Positions 23,655 through 30,721 of a stretch of 35,068 nt of DNA are shown here, piece by piece. Both the position numbers and the translations under genes were made by a program. Below the pieces are notes generated by a model. That model ran no database searches. It saw only the letters and a list, made by a program, of their open reading frames with translations, and was not told the DNA's origin. Origin of the DNA: M55B132 sp964508895 (GTDB taxonomy: Bacteria > Bacteroidota > Bacteroidia > Bacteroidales > B18-G4); assembly GCA_964508895.1 (NCBI GenBank), contig CAZDWF010000022.1:1-35068 (forward strand). The letters run 5' to 3'. Numbering within the stretch: the first letter of the stretch is position 1; every line of letters begins with the position of its first letter.

Positions 23655-25166
23655 ATGGCAGAAAAAGTTAAAGGTTCTATTTCTCAGATCATCGGCCCTG
23701 TTATTGATGTAACTTTTGATGATGATGTAAAACTTCCTAATATTTATGATGCATTAACGGTAACCAATGACCTTGGTCATACTATCGTTCTTGAGTGTCA
23801 GCAGGATATCGGTGAAAGTACCATGCGTACCGTTGCGATGGACTCAACTGACGGACTTCGTCGTGGCATGGAAGTGATCTCTACAGGAGGCCCGATTACA
23901 ATGCCTACCGGTGAAGATATCCGGGGAAGATTATTCAATGTTATCGGTGAGACCATCGATGGCTTAGGACCGGTTCAAAAAAACAATCCATATCCGATTC
24001 ACAGGGAACCGCCTAAATTTGAAAATCTTTCAACTTCTCAGGAGGTGCTTTACACAGGTATTAAGGTTATTGACCTTATCGAGCCTTATTCAAAGGGTGG
24101 AAAGATTGGTCTTTTTGGTGGTGCCGGTGTTGGTAAGACAGTTATCATAATGGAGCTTATTAATAATATTGCCAAGAAATATTCAGGACTTTCAGTATTT
24201 GGTGGAGTAGGTGAGAGAACACGTGAAGGTAATGACCTCTTGAGAGAGATGATTGAATCAGGAGTTATTAAATATGGCGATGAGTTTCTGAAAGATATGG
24301 AAGCTGGCGGTTGGGACCTGTCACTTGTTGACCGTAAAATGCTGGAAGAATCACAGGCAACACTGGTATTCGGTCAGATGAACGAGCCTCCTGGCGCACG
24401 TGCAAGGGTTGCTCTTTCAGGGCTTACACTTGCTGAATATTTCCGTGATGGTGATGAGAAATCAGGTGGGCGTGATATACTTTTCTTCATTGATAATATA
24501 TTTCGTTTTACACAGGCTGGTTCAGAGGTATCTGCACTTCTGGGACGTATGCCTTCAGCGGTAGGGTATCAGCCAACACTTGCAACGGAAATGGGTATTC
24601 TCCAGGAGAGGATCACTTCTACCAAAAGAGGATCTATCACTTCTGTTCAGGCAATCTATGTTCCTGCAGATGACCTTACAGACCCTGCTCCTGCAACAAC
24701 TTTTGCTCACCTTGATGCCACTACCGTACTGAGCCGTAAGATTGCTGAGCTTGGTATTTATCCTGCTGTGGATCCACTGGATTCAACTTCAAGGATATTA
24801 ACACCGGATGTGTTAGGTGATGAGCATTATAATACAACACAAAAAGTAAAAGAAATTCTGCAGCGTTATAAAGAATTACAGGATATTATTGCCATCCTTG
24901 GTCTGGAAGAACTCTCAGAAGAGGATAAACTTGTTGTTCACCGTGCAAGAAGGGTTCAGAGATTCCTTTCACAACCTTTCTTTGTCGCTGAGCAGTTTAC
25001 AGGAATTCCTGGCACTATGGTGAGTATTGAGGATACCATCAAAGGATTTAACATGATACTGGATGGTGAGGTAGATGAATATCCTGAAGCTGCCTTCAAC
25101 CTTGTTGGCACTATTGATGAAGCCATAGAAAAAGGTAAGAAAATGATGGCTGAGAGCCAGGCCTAA
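23655..25166 (+). CDS. atpD: ATP synthase F1 subunit beta
   Basis: Catalytic subunit of the F1Fo ATP synthase. The Walker A motif is GGAGVGKTV (about residues 153-161); the catalytic Glu is in GGVGERTREGNDL, Walker B is in ILFFIDNIFRFTQAG, and ALLGRMPSAVGYQPTLATEMG and the DELSEEDK-like EELSEEDKLVVHRARR are typical beta-subunit landmarks. The 503 residues are slightly longer than E. coli (460), chiefly through the insert around KYGDEFLKDMEAGGWDLS, common in this phylum. It is followed after 14 bp by atpC. The other atp genes are not here, in line with the split atpDC arrangement seen in Bacteroidota. Confidence 0.98.
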   Translation: MAEKVKGSISQIIGPVIDVTFDDDVKLPNIYDALTVTNDLGHTIVLECQQDIGESTMRTVAMDSTDGLRRGMEVISTGGPITMPTGEDIRGRLFNVIGETIDGLGPVQKNNPYPIHREPPKFENLSTSQEVLYTGIKVIDLIEPYSKGGKIGLFGGAGVGKTVIIMELINNIAKKYSGLSVFGGVGERTREGNDLLREMIESGVIKYGDEFLKDMEAGGWDLSLVDRKMLEESQATLVFGQMNEPPGARARVALSGLTLAEYFRDGDEKSGGRDILFFIDNIFRFTQAGSEVSALLGRMPSAVGYQPTLATEMGILQERITSTKRGSITSVQAIYVPADDLTDPAPATTFAHLDATTVLSRKIAELGIYPAVDPLDSTSRILTPDVLGDEHYNTTQKVKEILQRYKELQDIIAILGLEELSEEDKLVVHRARRVQRFLSQPFFVAEQFTGIPGTMVSIEDTIKGFNMILDGEVDEYPEAAFNLVGTIDEAIEKGKKMMAESQA

Positions 25167-25180
25167 AAGCATCAGTACTT

Positions 25181-25417
25181 ATGAAACTGGAAATAATAAC
25201 ACCAGATGCCACTGTTTTTGATGGAGAAGCAACTCTTGTTCAGCTTCCCGGTTATGATGGCTCTTTTGAAATCCTGAAAAACCACGCTCCCATGATCTCC
25301 ATCCTGAAAAAAGGAACTATTAAGATCAAAGAAGAAAACAACAATGTAAAGAATATTGAAATTAATGGTGGGGTTTTAGAAGTGCATGAGAATAAGATAC
25401 TTGTCCTTGCTGAATAG
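25181..25417 (+). CDS. atpC: ATP synthase F1 subunit epsilon
   Basis: Rotor subunit linking F1 to Fo. The 78 residues cover only the N-terminal beta-sandwich: MKLEIITPDATVFDGEA, then VQLPGYDGSFEILKNHAPMISIL and the closing NGGVLEVHENKILVLAE. The C-terminal helical hairpin that inhibits the enzyme in E. coli (total about 139 residues) is absent. The same short form is common in Bacteroidota, so I do not treat it as truncation. It forms one unit with atpD. The four-helix-bundle island begins 14 bp after its stop. Confidence 0.95.
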   Translation: MKLEIITPDATVFDGEATLVQLPGYDGSFEILKNHAPMISILKKGTIKIKEENNNVKNIEINGGVLEVHENKILVLAE

Positions 25418-25430
25418 TCTGCTTCGCAGG

Positions 25431-25460
25431 AATGCAGAATGCAGATTAGAGATCAACGAT
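25431..25460 (+). repeat. Left 30-bp inverted repeat
   Basis: Identical, base for base, to the reverse complement of 26062-26091. It contains a short internal direct repeat (ATGCAGA ATGCAGA). Starts 14 bp after the atpC stop. Confidence 0.95.
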
Positions 25461-25507
25461 CTATAAACTATCTAAGATTTAATAACTATTGAATAATCTT
25501 AAATCTT

Positions 25508-25876
25508 TTATCTAAGATTTTGTAGGTTTTTGGTTGCAGTATTAATGCTTGCTACAAATATTGAAATCAACTCATTAACTTCTATTATTAATTTTTGTAA
25601 TCTTTCATCATCAGTTTCATCAATTATCTTACTAATAATTTTAAGAGCTATTTTGGTTTCTCTAAGCTCTTTAAGAGATATTCTCATTTTGCGGATAAAA
25701 TCTTTCCTTGATTCAGCACTTTGAGCTTCACCATAATTCAGAGCAACTGAAAGTCCTGACCTAATAATTTGGTCATTAATTATTTTAACATAATTTGATT
25801 TATTAAGTGTTTCAGTAAGCTTTACAATTTCAACAGAAAAATCTATCAGTCTATCCTCTAAAATATCTCTTTTCAT
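25508..25876 (-). CDS. Four helix bundle protein (23S rRNA IVP / S23 family)
   Basis: 122 residues, almost all predicted helix. The family pattern is clear: an N-terminal helix with DFSVEIVKLTETL, then IIRSGLSVALNYGEAQSAESRKDFIRKMRISLKELRETKIALKII, in which RSGxSxxxNxxEA and KKDFxxKxxIALKExxET are the conserved blocks. Relatives are encoded in intervening sequences within 23S rRNA genes of Leptospira and Coxiella, in diversity-generating retroelements (Avd) and as stand-alone genes in Bacteroidota. They form pentameric or similar basic bundles that may bind nucleic acid; no enzyme activity is known. Here the gene is the only one in an island bounded by perfect 30-bp inverted repeats, and a 9-bp-stem hairpin lies 4 bp before its ATG. 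Confidence 0.92.
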   Translation of the reverse strand: MKRDILEDRLIDFSVEIVKLTETLNKSNYVKIINDQIIRSGLSVALNYGEAQSAESRKDFIRKMRISLKELRETKIALKIISKIIDETDDERLQKLIIEVNELISIFVASINTATKNLQNLR

Positions 25877-25880
25877 AATT

Positions 25881-25911
25881 AAAGTATTACAAGTTTATTA
25901 CTTAATACTTT
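25881..25911 (-). promoter_or_regulatory. Hairpin just upstream of the four-helix-bundle gene
   Basis: AAAGTATTA (25881-25889) and TAATACTTT (25903-25911) form a perfect 9-bp stem around a 13-nt loop, ending 4 bp before the start codon. In the mRNA it would cover the ribosome-binding region, or as DNA it could be an operator for the bundle protein. Function unproven. Confidence 0.45.
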
Positions 25912-26061
25912 TATCAATCATTCGTTCCTTTATTTAATTACATTTTTTAAAAATGTGCAATTATTCTTTGATTACCAGTCTATTACTAAGTATCAATTTT
26001 GTATGAAAGTTTATAGAATTGAACGGTTTCAGATAGATTTTAGATTTGAAATAGATTTTAA

Positions 26062-26091
26062 ATCGTTGATCTCTAATCTGCATTCTGCATT
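26062..26091 (-). repeat. Right 30-bp inverted repeat
   Basis: Reverse complement of 25431-25460 without mismatch. Its outer end is 2 bp from the stop codon of the nitroreductase gene. Confidence 0.95.
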
Positions 26092-26093
26092 TA

Positions 26094-26603
26094 TTACCAT
26101 CGGTTCCAATGCACCCTCACCGGATTATACCGATCTTCTGCTTCTTTTTTCTCATCAGGATATCCTAAAGATAATAGTGCAACAGGAAATACATTTTCAG
26201 GAAGGCCTAATAATTTACTAATTGCATCAATCCTGGGTTTTCTGGGTTGAACACCCAGCCAAACAGCACCAAGTTTCAGGTCATGAATGGCAAGTAACAT
26301 ATTCTGTGTTACTGCACAGCAATTTTGTGTTAAATAACTTTCTTCTTTTTCTAAAGTTTTGTCACCACAAATAAGAATAGCATGGCTTGCACCAATGAGC
26401 ATTTTACCATAGGGATGTGCAACTGAAAGTTTTTGAAGCATCTCTTTATCATCAACAACAATAATCTGCCATGGCTGTCGGTTTCTTGCACTTGGAGCTT
26501 GCATACCTGCCTGAAGGATTTTCTGGATCTTCTCTGTTTCAATTTTTACCGATGTATATTTTCTTATGCTCCTACGTGTTTTTATTGCTTCTAAGGTATT
26601 CAT
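26094..26603 (-). CDS. Nitroreductase family protein
   Basis: 169 residues; an FMN-dependent oxidoreductase fold. The N-terminal FMN-phosphate motif TRRSIRKYT (9-17) is followed by APSARNRQPWQIIVVDD (about 36-52), with the residues that hold the flavin. The later AVTQNMLLAIHDLKLGAVWLGVQP and LLSLGYPDEKKEAEDRYNPVRVHW segments are the usual second half, with the Gly-Tyr-Pro turn. The substrate cannot be told; many such short members reduce nitro or quinone compounds with NAD(P)H as a side activity. Its stop is 2 bp from the repeat-bounded island, and its start is 34 bp from a divergent small gene. Confidence 0.92.
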   Translation of the reverse strand: MNTLEAIKTRRSIRKYTSVKIETEKIQKILQAGMQAPSARNRQPWQIIVVDDKEMLQKLSVAHPYGKMLIGASHAILICGDKTLEKEESYLTQNCCAVTQNMLLAIHDLKLGAVWLGVQPRKPRIDAISKLLGLPENVFPVALLSLGYPDEKKEAEDRYNPVRVHWNRW

Positions 26604-26615
26604 TTCGTATATTTA
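26585..26615 (+). promoter_or_regulatory. Possible promoter of the MmpS-like gene
   Basis: TTG (26585-26587), a 20-bp spacer, TATATTTA (26608-26615), seven of eight matches to TAnnTTTG, ending 22 bp before the proposed ATG. It overlaps the start of the divergent nitroreductase gene. Confidence 0.4.
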
Positions 26616-26637
26616 TGGTAACCAATGTGAAAATAAT

Positions 26638-26940
26638 ATGCTTAATCTTTTTTACAAAAATAAAGATAAGATAAAGTATATTGTGAAGGGTAATTCAGGA
26701 ACATTTAATGTTACTTTTACCTGCGGACAGCATACAATACAGGAGCCGGAAGTGAGAAGCGGATGGAAACATTCTTATTCATGTTTATCAAGTGAATATT
26801 ATTATCTTTCAGCTCAGGCAAATGACAAAGATGCTTCTGTGAATGTAAAGGTCTATAAAAAAGGCAGACTTATTAACGAAGATTCTCAGGAGGGTGATTA
26901 TGCAGTTGCTGTTTCTTCAGGTAGGGTAAAATTAAACTAA
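26638..26940 (+). CDS. Small beta-sandwich protein, MmpS-like
   Basis: 100 residues from the ATG at 26638 (MLNLFYKNKDKIKYIVKG). I do not recognise a named family with certainty. The strand order, with YIVKGNSGTFNVTFTC, a short GWKHSYSC, then EYYYLSAQANDKDASVNVKVYKKGRLI and EDSQEGDYAVAVSSG, resembles the extracytoplasmic half of MmpS-type accessory proteins (V-x-Y-x-V-x-G ... L-S-A-Q ... I-x-V-D-G-x-x-x ... S-G-x-Y). There is no signal peptide or membrane anchor from this start. An upstream start at 26566 would add 24 hydrophobic-aromatic residues but would overlap the divergent nitroreductase gene and its promoter. It ends in a 4-bp tail-to-tail overlap with the TPR lipoprotein gene. Confidence 0.6.
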   Translation: MLNLFYKNKDKIKYIVKGNSGTFNVTFTCGQHTIQEPEVRSGWKHSYSCLSSEYYYLSAQANDKDASVNVKVYKKGRLINEDSQEGDYAVAVSSGRVKLN

Positions 26941-27689
26941 TTGTTTCCGCTACAGTATGCTTTAATGGCTTTTTCTGCCTCGAAAAAGCCATACTCTAAG
27001 GCTTTTTGCCAATCGTAGCAAGCCTCGTATTTTTTGCCCAGGAACCAGTTTGCAAGTCCGCGATTATAAAAAGCCTCTCCATATTTTGATTTCAATGAAA
27101 TTGCTTTATCAAAATCATGTATTGCCCCAATATAATCTTTTAATTGTCCTTTAACTGTACCACGGTTATAATACACCTTAGCATAGTTTGGATTTATCTC
27201 CAATGCCCTGTTGTAATCATTCATGGCTTGTAAAAAATCCTGGAGAGTGTAATAAACCAGTCCTCTGTATAATAATGATAATGTATCATCAGGATTAAGA
27301 TTTATAGCATATGTAAAGGACTTCATTGCGCCTGCCATATCTCCAAGTTGAAACTGGCCATATCCCAAATTATAATAAGCTTTAGTATTTTCCGGATCAA
27401 AATCGATTACTGCCTTGAATTCTTTTACTCCAGCATTCCAGTTACTCATTTCATAGAGGTTGGTTCCATTTTTGAAATGCTGTTTGGCTTCAGGTGATTT
27501 CATGTCGGTAGAAAATGGCTGAATGTCTTCGTTAGTACTTGTAGTATCCTCAATTGTTGTTTGTTGTTGAGATGTATTATTTTTTGTTTCGGTATCAGTT
27601 TTAGCTTTATCCGTTTTTGTGTTTCCTGTACCACATGATGCCAGAATAATAACCACTGATAAAAGAAAAAGAATTCTTTTCATTGTCAA
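26937..27689 (-). CDS. TPR-repeat lipoprotein
   Basis: 250 residues. A lipoprotein signal peptide is evident: MKRILFLLSVVIILASC, with lipobox LASC, so the protein is lipid-anchored. A Thr/Lys/Asp-rich linker of about 50 residues follows (DKAKTDTETKNNTSQQQTT). Then come about five tetratricopeptide repeats from residue 70 to 240: AKQHFKNGTNLYEMSNWNAG, TKAYYNLGYGQFQLGDMAGA, TLSLLYRGLVYYTLQDFLQA, AKVYYNRGTVKGQLKDYIGA, GEAFYNRGLANWFLGKKYEA. TPRs bind partner proteins; the partner here is unknown. A TTG-less but exact -7 box lies at 27708-27715. The first ATG (27689) and the one two codons on (27683) are both possible. Confidence 0.9.
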   Translation of the reverse strand: MTMKRILFLLSVVIILASCGTGNTKTDKAKTDTETKNNTSQQQTTIEDTTSTNEDIQPFSTDMKSPEAKQHFKNGTNLYEMSNWNAGVKEFKAVIDFDPENTKAYYNLGYGQFQLGDMAGAMKSFTYAINLNPDDTLSLLYRGLVYYTLQDFLQAMNDYNRALEINPNYAKVYYNRGTVKGQLKDYIGAIHDFDKAISLKSKYGEAFYNRGLANWFLGKKYEACYDWQKALEYGFFEAEKAIKAYCSGNN

Positions 27690-27707
27690 TTAATTTAGAA
27701 ATATGTG

Positions 27708-27715
27708 CAAAGTTA
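27708..27715 (-). promoter_or_regulatory. -7 element of the TPR lipoprotein gene
   Basis: TAACTTTG on the minus strand, exact for TAnnTTTG, 18 bp before the first ATG. Upstream there is CTG at the expected distance, not TTG. Confidence 0.5.
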
Positions 27716-27775
27716 AGAAAATAAGGTTTTTCAGAAATTCTTTATTGTTAAATATTTTAATTATCATTCATCATT

Positions 27776-29425
27776 TTATATCTTCCCCTTTTTGATAAGC
27801 TTAGCAAGCATCCAGAAGGCAAAAAATCCAGCTCCAAGGAATATTGCACTACCTACCCATCTGGTATGTTCCCACACAGAAATTATAGCAGCACCTATGA
27901 TCAAAGCTGCTAGAATAATTGCAATGGAAATTCTCTTACTTACCTGGTCTATTTTCATGATCATAGGTTCAAGCCCTTTATGGTCAAGTTGAATTTTTAA
28001 TTGGCCCTGCTTGGTTTTATACATAATCTCTGAGATATCACCTGGCAGATCATGTAAAAGCTGGAAAAAGCTGCCTACAGTTCTATAGAAGTCTTTGGCA
28101 AACCTTAGTGGGCTAAATTGTTTTTTTAGGAGTGTAGTAGCAAAAGGTTGCATTTCTTTGGCAATATCAATCTTTGGATTCAGCATGGTTGCTACACCTT
28201 CAATGGTGATGAGTGCTTTTATCAAGAGATAAATTGTAGGAGGTATGCTTAGTCCGAAAGCAACAATAATATCTATTGATTTATTCATCACCTCTCCGAA
28301 ATTAATCTCTTTTAATGATGAATACTGGTATTGTTTCATCATATCTGAGATCTCAAATTCAAGCTCTTCGAATCTGTCAAAGTGCTTTTTTCCTGAAAGA
28401 AGAAGTAATGATTCGGTCATCTTGTGAGGGTCTTTCTGTAAATATCCCATCACGTATTTCCCCAGAAAGTCGAGTTGATATGGCCTTAGCTTACCCATCA
28501 TGCCAAAATCAATAAATACTATCCTTCCATCTTTTAAAATGAAGATATTTCCTGAATGAGGATCAGCGTGAAAAAATCCGAAATTAAAGATCTGTTCGAA
28601 GATCAACCTGGCTCCGTTATGAGCAATTTCAACTGGATCTATACCATTCTTTTTTAAAACTTCGATATCGTCAACTTTAAATCCTGAAATGAACTCTTCA
28701 ACAAGAATCTTTGTACTTGTATATTGTGAAAATATCTTTGGTGTATAAATGCTGCTATCTTTCTCAAACATCCTTGCGAAGCGAATGGCATTGGATGCTT
28801 CATGACTGAAATTAAGTTCATTTTTTATCGACTTCCCAAATTCTTCTACAACTCCTACTATATTTATTGCCTGGAATTCAGGATTACTTTTTTGAACTCT
28901 TTCAGCAAAAAAACTCATCAGGCTAAGATCAAGCTTGATTTTCTTATCTATTCCAGGTCGTTGAATCTTTACCACCACTTCTTCACCACTCTTTAAAGTT
29001 CCCTTATATGCTTGACCGATTGAAGCCGATGCAATGTGCTTTGGATTAAGTTCTTTAAATACTTCCTTAATAGGCTTTTTTAATTGCTTTTCAATTTCCT
29101 GTATGGCAATATTATCATCGAGTGGATGAGCGGCATCCTGCAGTCTTTTCAATTCTGCACGTAAATCTTTGGAAATTAAATCCGGCCTGTCAGCAAGTAT
29201 CTGCCCAAACTTAATAAAAGTAGGGCCAAGATCTTCAATAGCCATCCTTATCCTTTGATTTTTGGTATGTGACTCAATATAGCTTAGTCTTTTCTTTGAA
29301 ACAAAGATCCTTCCAAAACCACTCCTGGTAACAAAAGCACCAAAGCCATATTTCAGGGCTATACCAATTATTTCTTTGGCTCTTCCTATCTGGTGATACG
29401 CTAATCCAATTTTTGATAATCCCAT
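27776..29425 (-). CDS. ABC1/UbiB family protein kinase-like (AarF)
   Basis: 549 residues of the atypical kinase family that includes UbiB, AarF and COQ8. Visible motifs are KxGQ (FIKFGQ, Lys72-Gln75, with ILADRPDLI), the Ala-rich nucleotide loop HIASASIGQAYKGTL, the VVKIQRPGI lysine strand, HADPHSGNIFIL (catalytic-loop His/Asp/Asn) and VFIDFGMMGKL (the DFG equivalent). Two hydrophobic helices at about 500-545 (IIVLAALIIGAAII-like and AIFLGAGFFAFWMLA) form the C-terminal membrane hairpin of UbiB. Members have ATPase activity and support quinone or lipid biosynthesis. The last gene of the run 29896-27776; it starts 24 bp after the IPExxxVDY gene. Confidence 0.93.
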   Translation of the reverse strand: MGLSKIGLAYHQIGRAKEIIGIALKYGFGAFVTRSGFGRIFVSKKRLSYIESHTKNQRIRMAIEDLGPTFIKFGQILADRPDLISKDLRAELKRLQDAAHPLDDNIAIQEIEKQLKKPIKEVFKELNPKHIASASIGQAYKGTLKSGEEVVVKIQRPGIDKKIKLDLSLMSFFAERVQKSNPEFQAINIVGVVEEFGKSIKNELNFSHEASNAIRFARMFEKDSSIYTPKIFSQYTSTKILVEEFISGFKVDDIEVLKKNGIDPVEIAHNGARLIFEQIFNFGFFHADPHSGNIFILKDGRIVFIDFGMMGKLRPYQLDFLGKYVMGYLQKDPHKMTESLLLLSGKKHFDRFEELEFEISDMMKQYQYSSLKEINFGEVMNKSIDIIVAFGLSIPPTIYLLIKALITIEGVATMLNPKIDIAKEMQPFATTLLKKQFSPLRFAKDFYRTVGSFFQLLHDLPGDISEIMYKTKQGQLKIQLDHKGLEPMIMKIDQVSKRISIAIILAALIIGAAIISVWEHTRWVGSAIFLGAGFFAFWMLAKLIKKGKI

Positions 29426-29449
29426 ATTAAGTAATTTGTGTTTATATTC

Positions 29450-29896
29450 TTATTTGTTTTCTAACATATGCATTTCTATATCGTTTAGCAGTACCTCAAT
29501 ATCCTTAAATGCCTTGTCGTCAATTTTATATGCAGTTAATATTCTGGGTATATTCTTGATCTTACTTACCAGTTCAGCTATTGTTCTATTTTCCTGTAAA
29601 TATTTTATTACCAGGAAATAATCAATTTGTTTTAATAAAGGTATGAGTTTTTGATCAGGATGGTGATTTGAAATCAAACAATACTCTATTCTTGAATCAA
29701 TATCCCTGAAAATATAGGTTGAGTAAAATATGCTTTCTTTTTTTTTGTTTACAAACAGATCCCGGGTACGTTTGAATTTGTATTGAAGCACATTATTCAG
29801 GAAGTAAATGAGTTTGTAGGCTTTCAGGTGGGAAGATATTCCTATTATCTGATAATCGTTATCATAATCAATATTAAATGTAATGATCTTTGACAT
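29450..29896 (-). CDS. IPExxxVDY family protein
   Basis: 148 residues. The diagnostic IPExxxVDY stretch reads IPLLKQIDYFLVIK here, near residues 84-97, within a helix-rich C-terminal half (LVSKIKNIPRILTAYKIDDKAF). The N-terminal half has beta-type segments ISSHLKAYKLIYFLN and YSTYIFRDIDSRIEYCLISN. This Bacteroidota-restricted family has no known function and is usually found beside rnc; here it lies 94 bp downstream of rnc. The motif deviates (IPLLKQIDY), so the family call rests on the position as well as the sequence. Confidence 0.75.
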   Translation of the reverse strand: MSKIITFNIDYDNDYQIIGISSHLKAYKLIYFLNNVLQYKFKRTRDLFVNKKKESIFYSTYIFRDIDSRIEYCLISNHHPDQKLIPLLKQIDYFLVIKYLQENRTIAELVSKIKNIPRILTAYKIDDKAFKDIEVLLNDIEMHMLENK

Positions 29897-29990
29897 AGGT
29901 ATATCTGATAGTTAATATCCTGAGCTAATTATCCATTGAGACAATATTCTTTAAAATTACAAAATAAAATATAAAAGTGGTTACAGGAAA

Positions 29991-30713
29991 TCATTCATCT
30001 TTAATCAAAATACTACAGGCTTTTTCAGCAGCATTTTTTTCGGCATTTTTAATTGAGAAATCTCTCCCTTCTGCGATCTTACCATCATCAATAACTACTT
30101 CAACTATATATTGTTTTGAAAAGCCTTCACCTATTTCATCGATAACGTTAAAAACAATATTCTTTCTTTCCTTCTGTGTCCATTCAATTAATTTGCTTTT
30201 GAAATTTGTTTCTTCATTTTCAAGTTCATCAATATCGAGGTGGACATTTATTATCCTTTTAATGATAATATTCCTGGTAAATTTGTATCCTTTGTCAAGG
30301 TATAGGGCTCCAATAAAAGCTTCAAAAGCGTCACCTTTAATGGAACGGCTTAATACCTTAGTTTCAGGAGATGATTGAATTAGCTTGTCGAGACCTAACT
30401 TTATTGCCAGTTTATTTAATCTTGACCTGCAGACTATTTTGGATCTCATTTCGGTAAGAAATCCTTCATCTTTCAGTGGGAATTTTTTAAACAGGAAATC
30501 TGCAACAACAGATCCAAGTACGGCATCGCCAAGGTATTCCAGGCGTTCGTTGTTGATCTTAACACCATTAACATTTCCAGCAACAGATCTGTGGCGGAAA
30601 GCAAGTTTATACAAATGAATATTGGATGGATTGAATCCAAAAACATTTTTTATTGCTTGAGAAAACTTAGTATCTGTAGAAGTCCTGAATTTTAGTAAGC
30701 GGGTAATTTTCAA
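29991..30713 (-). CDS. rnc: Ribonuclease III
   Basis: Cleaves double-stranded RNA in rRNA maturation and regulation. The signature NERLEYLGDAVLGSVVADFLF carries catalytic Glu59 and Asp63; the second pair is in KGDAFEAFIGALYLDKGY. The double-stranded RNA-binding domain occupies about 165-240 (FKSKLIEWTQKERKNIVF, then a lysine-rich end KNAEKNAAEKACSILIK). The 240 residues are normal. It begins 8 bp after fabF, so acpP, fabF and rnc are a single transcription unit, as is usual in this phylum. Confidence 0.97.
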   Translation of the reverse strand: MKITRLLKFRTSTDTKFSQAIKNVFGFNPSNIHLYKLAFRHRSVAGNVNGVKINNERLEYLGDAVLGSVVADFLFKKFPLKDEGFLTEMRSKIVCRSRLNKLAIKLGLDKLIQSSPETKVLSRSIKGDAFEAFIGALYLDKGYKFTRNIIIKRIINVHLDIDELENEETNFKSKLIEWTQKERKNIVFNVIDEIGEGFSKQYIVEVVIDDGKIAEGRDFSIKNAEKNAAEKACSILIKDE

Positions 30714-30721
30714 AATACAAA

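Larger units (their letters stand above)
25431..26091. mobile_element. 661-bp island: four-helix-bundle gene between 30-bp inverted repeats
   Basis: The ends are perfect 30-bp inverted repeats (25431-25460 and 26062-26091), beginning AATGCAGAATGCAG and ending ATCAACGAT on the inner side. Inside are AT-rich subterminal repeats with the words ATCTAAGATTT and AGATTTTAGATTT, one gene on the minus strand, and a hairpin in front of it. The outer boundaries fit the gap between atpC (stop 14 bp away) and the nitroreductase gene (stop 2 bp away). No transposase is encoded and no target-site duplication is apparent. Whether it moves is inference; the repeat structure is direct observation. Confidence 0.55.

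Noticed and set aside
25181..25417. atpC as a truncated gene
   Set aside because: The missing C-terminal helices are normally absent in short epsilon subunits of this phylum, and the end of the beta domain is complete.
25431..26091. Insertion sequence with transposase
   Set aside because: The only gene is a 122-residue helical bundle with no catalytic motif, and no target-site duplication was found; listed as a repeat-bounded island instead.
25955..26221. 88-codon plus-strand frame across the right inverted repeat
   Set aside because: It covers the repeat and the end of the nitroreductase gene, and reads as low-complexity residues; a chance frame.
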